Assembly (NCBI GenBank): GCA_025667525.1
Contig: CM046876.1
Location: 482,008,557 to 482,072,556, forward strand
Length of the DNA stretch: 64,000 bases
DNA from: Glebionis coronaria
Lineage: Eukaryota > Streptophyta > Magnoliopsida > Asterales > Asteraceae
Direction of reading: 5' to 3'
A program made the position numbers and the translations under genes. Of this stretch, positions 58,400-64,000 are shown piece after piece. How positions within the stretch are numbered: position 1 is the first letter of the stretch; each line of letters opens with the position of its first letter. The notes under the pieces were generated by a model. The model saw only the letters and a program-made list of their open reading frames with translations, was not told the origin of the DNA and made no database searches.

Positions 58400-59743
58400 A
58401 CTTGTCGGGTGCTGCTCCGCTGTGATAGCACTGGCGATCTTTATCATGTCACGACTCCCTCCACCATTCCTCATGTTTTCCTTACAAGTCAGTACACGTG
58501 GCATCAACGTCTTGGACATCCCAGAAGTGAAGTGTTACGTCGTGTTTTATCTAGTAATTCAATTTCATGTAATAAAGAGAAACTTCGCGCGCTATATCAT
58601 GCCTGTCAGCTTGGTAAGCACGTGAAGCTTCCATTTGTTAGTTCCAGTACTTTGGTTTCTTCTGCTTTTGACATTGTTCACTCGGATTTATGGACGTCTC
58701 CAGTTCCGAGCTTGTCTGGTTTTAAATACTATCTTTTGTTTCTGGATCATTATACACAATATGTATGGGTTTATCCTTTGGTTCGCAAGTTTGATGTTCT
58801 GTCTAATTTTTGTTGTTTCATTCGTTTGTTCGCACTCAATTTAAGTGTGACATCAAGTCTTTTCAGTGTGATCATGGTGGTGAGTTTGATAACCAAGTCT
58901 TTCATAAGTTGTTTGCTACCAATGGCATTCAGTTTCGTTTTTCCTGTCCACGTACTTCCCAACAAAACGGAAAATCTGAGCGCATGATACGAACCATCAA
59001 TAAGTTAAACCCTATTATTTCAAGCACACCTTCCTCCTAACTATTGGGCTGAAGCACTTAACATGGCTGTCTACTTACTAAACATTTTTCCTTCTCGTTC
59101 CATAGATAATGAGGTCCCTTTTACCCGCCTTTTTGGTGCTACACCCGACTACACTATCTTACGTACGTTTGGGTGCCTTTGGTACCCTCACCGTGATGCT
59201 AATCACAAGCTTGAACCTCGGGCTACCCCGTCCATTTTCATAGGACATGCCACCAATCGCACTGGATACCGTTGTCTGGATCTTCATCACAACATTATTA
59301 TCATTTCTCGTCATGTCACGTTTGATGAAACAGTTTTCCCGTTTGGTTCCACGCCGCCAACTGCTAACCCATCTTATGAATTTTTGGACTCTCCCTACAA
59401 CCTTATTACTGATTTAATCCGTCTGGCCCCTTTACCCACCTCTTCCACGGTTCCCCCCACTACCACCGAACCTACAACGCCTACTCCTCCTACTACTATG
59501 CCTACCACTGAACCTACAACGCCTACTGCTACTCCTCTCGGCCCTCCTCCTGGATTTGGTTCGCCAACTCCTCATATTCTTCCTCCAATCGTAACATTTG
59601 CTCCTCCTGACCCAACCCCTATCATTACTCTAATTGTGACCCATGCACCAACTTCACCCACACCATACATTAACCGAAATCCTACCTCCGTTCAACCCAT
59701 GGTCACTCGGTTTCGTGTTGGGACAAATCGTCCTAATCCATAG
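58400..59743 (+). pseudogene. Copia integrase, frameshifted
   Basis: GAG-pre-integrase block RCDSTGDLYHV and HQRLGHPRSEVLRRVL (zinc His residues), Cys of HACQLGKH, catalytic core VHSDLWTSP and FQCDHGGEFDN, then ENGKSERMIRT-type end. Shifts near 58825 and 59015. The C-terminal part (59063-59743: FTRLFGATPDYTILRTFGCL, FIGHATNRTGYRCL) is followed by a Pro/Thr repeat linker with PTTTEPTTPTPP units and stops with TAG at 59741. Confidence 0.85.
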
Positions 59744-61298
59744 TATAATTGTCTTATTTCCAACATATCACTGTTACCTAAGTCATATAATGATGCGTTT
59801 CGTGATCCCTATTGGCACTAAGCTATGATAGATGAATATAACGCACTTATTAAAAATAACACTTGGATTTTGGTACCTCGATCAGCAGATGTTAATGTTG
59901 TTCGTTGTTTATGGTTATATCGTCACAAGTATTTAGCTGATGGATGAGTCGGTATAAGGCTCGCCTTGTGGCGAATGGTAGTACGCAGGTTGACGGTATT
60001 GATTTGGATGAGACTTTTAGTCCGGTTATTAAACCATGTACTATACGGACTGTTCTGAGTTTAGCTATTTCACGGCATTGGTCTGTTCATCAGCTTGATG
60101 TTAAGAATGTTTTTCTTCATGGTGATTTGATGAAGACTGTTTATATGCATCAACCTCCTGGGTTTCGTGATTCTGTACACCCTGATTATGTATGTTTGTT
60201 ACAACCATCTCTGTATGGTCTTAAGCAAGCACCTCGGGCATGGTTTCAGCGGTTTTCTACTTATATTACTCGTGTTGGATTTGGTCAAAGTCGGTGTGAT
60301 TCCTCCCTTTTTATTTATCAGAAAGGGAATGACACAGCTTTTGTTCTCCTATATGTCGATGATATTATTCTCACTGCTTCATCTGAGGATCTTTTGCGCA
60401 AGATTATTGATTCTTTATACTTGGAGTTTGATATGACAGATTTGGGATCTCTAAATTATTTTCTAGGTGTTTCTGTTACTTGGGATTCTTCTGGTATGTT
60501 TTTATGTCAGAAGAAATATGCTCTTGAGGTCCTTGAAAGGGCTCATATGGTTAATTGTAACTCCAGTCGGACGCCGGTTAATACTGAGTCCAAACTGGGT
60601 GTGGATGGTGCTCTTGTAGCTGATCCAACTTTATACAGAAGTCTTGCGGGTTCGTTACAGTATCTTACTTTTACTCGTCCTGACATCTCTTATGCAGTTC
60701 AGCAGGTGTGTTTACATATGCATGATCCTCGGGAGCCTCACTTCTCGGCTCTCAAACGGATTTTGCGGTATATCAGTGGTACTTTGGATTATGGGCTGCA
60801 GTTATTTGCATCCACTACTACCTCCTTAGTGGCATATTCGGATGCTGATTGGGTCGTTCCACCTCAGGTTATTGTGTTTTTCTTGGGAATAATCTGCTTT
60901 CATGGTCCTCTAAGCGTCAGGCAACTCTTTCTCGTTCCAGTGCTGAAGCAGAATATCGTAGAGTTGCTAATGCAGTTGCTGAGACGTGTTGGTTATGTAA
61001 TCCTCAACGTGAGCTGCACACACCATTGTCTTCTGCTACTCTTGTTTATTGTGATAATGTGAGTGCTGTTTATTTATCTTCAAATACGGTTCAGCATCAA
61101 TGTACAAAGCACATTAAGATTGATATTCATTTCGTTCATGATTTGGTTGCTGCTGGAGATATTCGTGTTCTTCATGTGCCTTCTCGTTATCAATATGCGG
61201 ATATATTTACAAAAGGTTTACCATCGGCATTATTTGAGGAGTTTCATACCAGTTTGAGTGTTCAGTGTCCTCCCGCTCCAACTGCGTGGGAGTGTTAG
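59744..61298 (+). pseudogene. Copia reverse transcriptase and RNase H, frameshifted
   Basis: RT begins with DEYNALIKNNTWILVPR after a TAA near 59821 and a shift near 59945. The clean frame 59944-61062 has SRYKARLVANG, QLDVKNVFLHGDL, MHQPPGFRD, LYGLKQAPRAWF, catalytic LLYVDDIIL and SLQYLTFTRPDISYAV. RNase H starts YSDADW and shifts near 60850 to TSGYCVFLGNNLLSWSSKRQ, ending IFTKGLP. The final stop TAG lies inside the 3' LTR (TGTTAG), so the LTR supplies the end of pol. Confidence 0.88.
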
Positions 61299-61405
61299 TC
61301 GATATTTATTATGGGCCCTATCCCATTGTCTAGAATCTTCTATTGTAAACTATATATACTCTTTTGGTTTTTTAATAAAACACACATAATTCACAATAAA
61401 TTACA
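61293..61405 (+). repeat. 3' LTR of the Copia element
   Basis: TGTTAGTCGA to AAATTACA, 113 bp; preceded by the purine tract GCGTGGGAG. Confidence 0.92.
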
Positions 61406-61410
61406 AATAA
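61406..61410. repeat. Target site duplication AATAA (right) of the Copia element
   Basis: Matches 57230-57234. Confidence 0.9.
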
Positions 61411-61538
61411 GATAACTGCATGGACTGAAACACTCAAACATTACACCGAATATTGTGAAGATTAATTAAGGGATTGTGCAAAGACTTTGCTGAAGTTGCA
61501 TGCTTGTGAAAGCAATTTGAAAGCGGTGTATAGGAAGC
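61411..61538 (+). pseudogene. B-type cyclin copy C, 3' part
   Basis: Continues the cyclin C-box after the Copia insertion: it matches the ACATGGACTGAAACACTC block of copies A and B through to GCGGTGTATAGGAAG and then breaks off, so the last ~20 codons and the 3' UTR are replaced by unrelated sequence. A TAA lies near 61463. Confidence 0.82.
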
Positions 61539-61555
61539 CATTTGTTGACGATAGG

Positions 61556-61788
61556 TTCAGAGACATTATATGGCTCTTTGGAAGAGTTATGGTCATATTA
61601 TAGACTATGTGAATTTCCAGTTTTATGCGTACGGTAAGGGGACCACTGTCTCTCAGTTTATAAACAATTTTCAAACACAAAGTTTGAATTATGAAGGTGG
61701 TAATATTTTGTCTAGCTTTAGTACTAAAGGAAGTGGTGGATTGTCTCGAAAAGACGGGTTCTTTAAGGCTTGTAATGATGGTTTATGA
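61556..61788 (+). pseudogene. Fragment of a GH18 chitinase/narbonin-like gene
   Basis: The frame from 61570 reads LWKSYGHIIDYVNFQFYAYG, TVSQFINNFQTQS, YEGGNILSSFSTKGSGG and KDGFFKACN, ending in TGA at 61788. This is the pattern I know from the C-terminal half of plant GH18 chitinase-2-like and narbonin-like proteins (IDYVNFQFYAY, GGLSPKDGFF). Only about 70 of an expected ~290 residues are present and the GH18 catalytic motif is not in this piece, so it is a truncated remnant. The joint with the cyclin lies about 20 bp upstream. Confidence 0.6.
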
Positions 61789-62101
61789 CATTCATAACAA
61801 TTATATAATCATAACAAAGATCAAAGCACGTTATAGCGGAAGCGATTTAACAAGATCATTAATAACACAATTATAATTAATCGATTAGGGTTACATACCT
61901 TTATCCTAGCGTAGATCCACAAAATAACCAACGTATCACCAATTAGGGTTTGTGAAGAATAATACCAAGATATAGTTTAAAGCAAAACTATATTACCCTC
62001 TTGTACACACGTAATGCAACGGGCTAATCGTGAGTCTAGCACTTGCAAACCGGAACTTCAACGCTTGTAGAATTTTAGCTAAATCGAAAACCAAAGAAAA
62101 C
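61789..62101. other. Unassigned spacer
   Basis: Contains AGCGGAAGCG, AATCGATTAGGGTTACATACC and CCAATTAGGGTTTG, which resemble LTR or UTR sequence, but no partner copy is in the window. No coding frame. Confidence 0.4.
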
Positions 62102-64000
62102 TGTGACAATCCGTCAATTTATGGTTTATATTTTATTCTCAAATATTATTTTAATGTTATATTATGAACTCACTTATTTTGGGAAGAAATTTGGATTTAC
62201 GTCTTGAAGTAGCATCGACTACGTCTAAACCGGAGGATTCTACGTTACGTGCTTACGTTTACATACATCATTTTGGTGACAGTCCGACATTTCAGGAAAT
62301 AAATTTATCCGCGAATATTATTTTGGAATTTTAAATTAGTGTTGGTTCATAAACTCACAAATTTTCGAGAAGAGATTAGGACTTACGATTATAATTTAAC
62401 GTCCTTTACGACTAAACCGGAAACCTCAGGATTACGTATTTACGTTTTTGAACTACGTTTTTCACGAGACAATTTTTATTAGATTCGTTTTGTGCTGTTG
62501 ATTCATAATTTATAAAAACGTTTTTCGTAAAACGACCCGAGGGCACGCAAATCGAGGAAACTAGAATCGAGGAGTACCCGTAAATTACTGGAGATGAGAC
62601 AAGTGGGACACTTGTCCCACCCCCACTAAATAAAATGGCAAGACTAAGCTACAACACCCCTTGGTGTCACTTTTATACAAGGTAATGGACACATGTCCTT
62701 TACATTTGACCAAAACAACCAAACCACAAAACAAGCTCCCAAAACCATTTCTCTCATTCTCATACATGCAAACCACTTTATTTTCTCTCTACTCTCTCCT
62801 TGAACGTCCCATATACATCAAAAACACCACCATTGATCAAAAATCTTAACCACAAATCATATGTATAACTTGCATATGATGATAACCCATTGAACACATG
62901 ATGATTTGAGGTGATCTTAACAACTAAAAAGGAGTTTTCTTGAGGTTCAAGGGCTGATTTCTTGGAGGTGTTCATCAATTCAAAGGACCCAAGAAGTTTC
63001 CTTGCTAAAGTTGAAGATTTGGTAACAAGAACCAAGTCTTGTTCATCAAAAACTCATCTTTTCATCACTATTGGTGGTATAGAGATTGTTTCTTCCTATC
63101 CTCTTGTTTTTTTTTATTATGTAATCTTGTAATTTATTTATTTATGTATATGTATATGATGATGAATTATGATTAAAAATATTATGTGGGGATTTGGTGT
63201 TGATAGATTTGATAAACATGGTTAAAAAGATGGAAAGTAAAATGGTTAAAATCTTGCTTAATGTGATGGCTGTATAAAAACAGTAAGTAACCAAATGTTA
63301 AACTGATAAAAGGGTAATGTGGAATCAATATACAGTAAGTATTAGGTGTTATACACATGTGAGAGTTGGCCATACAATGGAAACATAAAAATGAGTGAGA
63401 TATGATCAAAACAAGTTTAGAATGCAAATCTGCCTACACTGTTTTGGACGAATTTATTAAAATATTTAAAGGTTGATTCATCAGTAGCTATACAGGAATA
63501 AAATGAAGCACATATCATGTAGTTTCCGTGATTGAAATTTGAAGTCCTATCTCATTATAGAACTCTAGATATGGACATTTTAGTGAACTTAAAATTTAGG
63601 ACTGATTTTGTGAAATTAGAGTTTAATATTATTATATAAGCACTCAAACAAATATAGTATAAAATGTGAATTAAAACCCACTAACTTATATATTTCATTT
63701 ATATAAACATGTATAAGGATAAATACATGGACATTCTATAAAAATGGTAGTTTGGTAAGTTTTATAAGTTATAAAAACTATAAACATGATTTTTACGTCT
63801 TTTCGGCTAATACCGTAAAATTAACGTTTTTCGTCAATTAAAACTTAGACGATCGGACCGTCTAATGTAAACTTTTTAAAAGTCAAATACTGATATATAA
63901 GTACTTAATACAAGTAAAAACCGATAAAACCCGAACTATATAACATACGGACATTAACGGGCTAAGTTAGCTTTATTGGACTATTAAACCAACTAAATGG
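62102..64000 (+). repeat. LTR of the Tekay-like family, plus orientation, cut by window edge
   Basis: Begins TGTGACAATCCG and is homologous throughout to the inverse of about 5635-7345, with conserved blocks such as CCTTTACGACTAAACCGGAA and CGTTTTTCGTAAAACGACCC. Whether it is a solo LTR or the 5' LTR of an element continuing to the right cannot be seen. ORFs at 62585-63427 are LTR shadows. Confidence 0.85.

Larger units (their letters stand above)
57235..61405 (+). mobile_element. Ty1/Copia element with 113-bp LTRs, inserted in cyclin copy C
   Basis: Protease, integrase, RT and RNase H in Copia order lie between two 113-bp LTRs, with primer site, purine tract and TSD AATAA. The LTRs differ at about 7 of 113 positions. 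Most of gag is deleted and pol has several frameshifts. The short LTR and RT style suggest the Ale/Retrofit group; that is tentative. Confidence 0.92.

Overview
This is a gene-poor, AT-rich stretch of a plant nuclear genome, built almost entirely of nested transposable elements. The retroelement families (Athila, Tat with an antisense ORF, a Tekay-like chromovirus, a short-LTR Copia) are typical of a eudicot. Their protein sequences look most like those familiar from Asteraceae such as Artemisia, Tanacetum and Helianthus, but that placement is recognition from memory, not a search. No intact host gene, tRNA, rRNA or CRISPR array was seen.

Layout. 1-7345 (minus): gag-pol, an extra acidic ORF, the primer site and a ~3.07 kb 5' LTR of a Tekay-like Ty3/gypsy element, cut by the window edge. 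7346-17555 (plus): a decayed Athila element that appears to have been split by the first one, with its 3' LTR at 14488-17555 and a 1.06 kb nested insertion (12198-13256, TSD TCCAC). 17976-32497 (minus): a complete, very young 14.5 kb Athila with TSD ATTGG, nearly identical 3.04 kb LTRs, and a gag-pol broken only by a single-base frameshift. 32503-34410: AT repeats and a Mutator-type TIR element with a 9-bp TSD.

34411-36786 and 50015-52404 are a segmental duplication. Each copy carries an intronless B-type cyclin sequence (copies A and B) behind a plausible TATA/MSA-core promoter. A third, more diverged copy C (56300-57229 plus 61411-61538) is split by a 4.17 kb Copia element with 113-bp LTRs and TSD AATAA, and is followed by a fragment of a GH18 chitinase-like gene. 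A Tat element (36787-46838, minus) is inserted 1.1 kb downstream of copy A; copy B keeps the empty site. It carries the dual RNase H of its lineage and, on the opposite strand, an antisense ORF (37639-40349) with its own TATA box and two G-boxes. That ORF converges on pol across a 77-bp hairpin-bearing tandem repeat.

The spacers hold two further Mutator-type elements with perfect 9-bp TSDs (48445-49152; 53770-56273, the latter with both halves tandemly duplicated) and a candidate Helitron (48050-49947). The window closes with a second copy of the Tekay-like LTR (62102-64000), in the opposite orientation to the first.

No working host pathway can be read from the window. It records successive insertions, and most in-frame stops are explainable as C-to-T or G-to-A changes, as expected for methylated repeats. 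The points of most biological interest are the antisense ORF with its private promoter, the D-box-less intronless cyclin copies, and the duplicated-half Mutator element.
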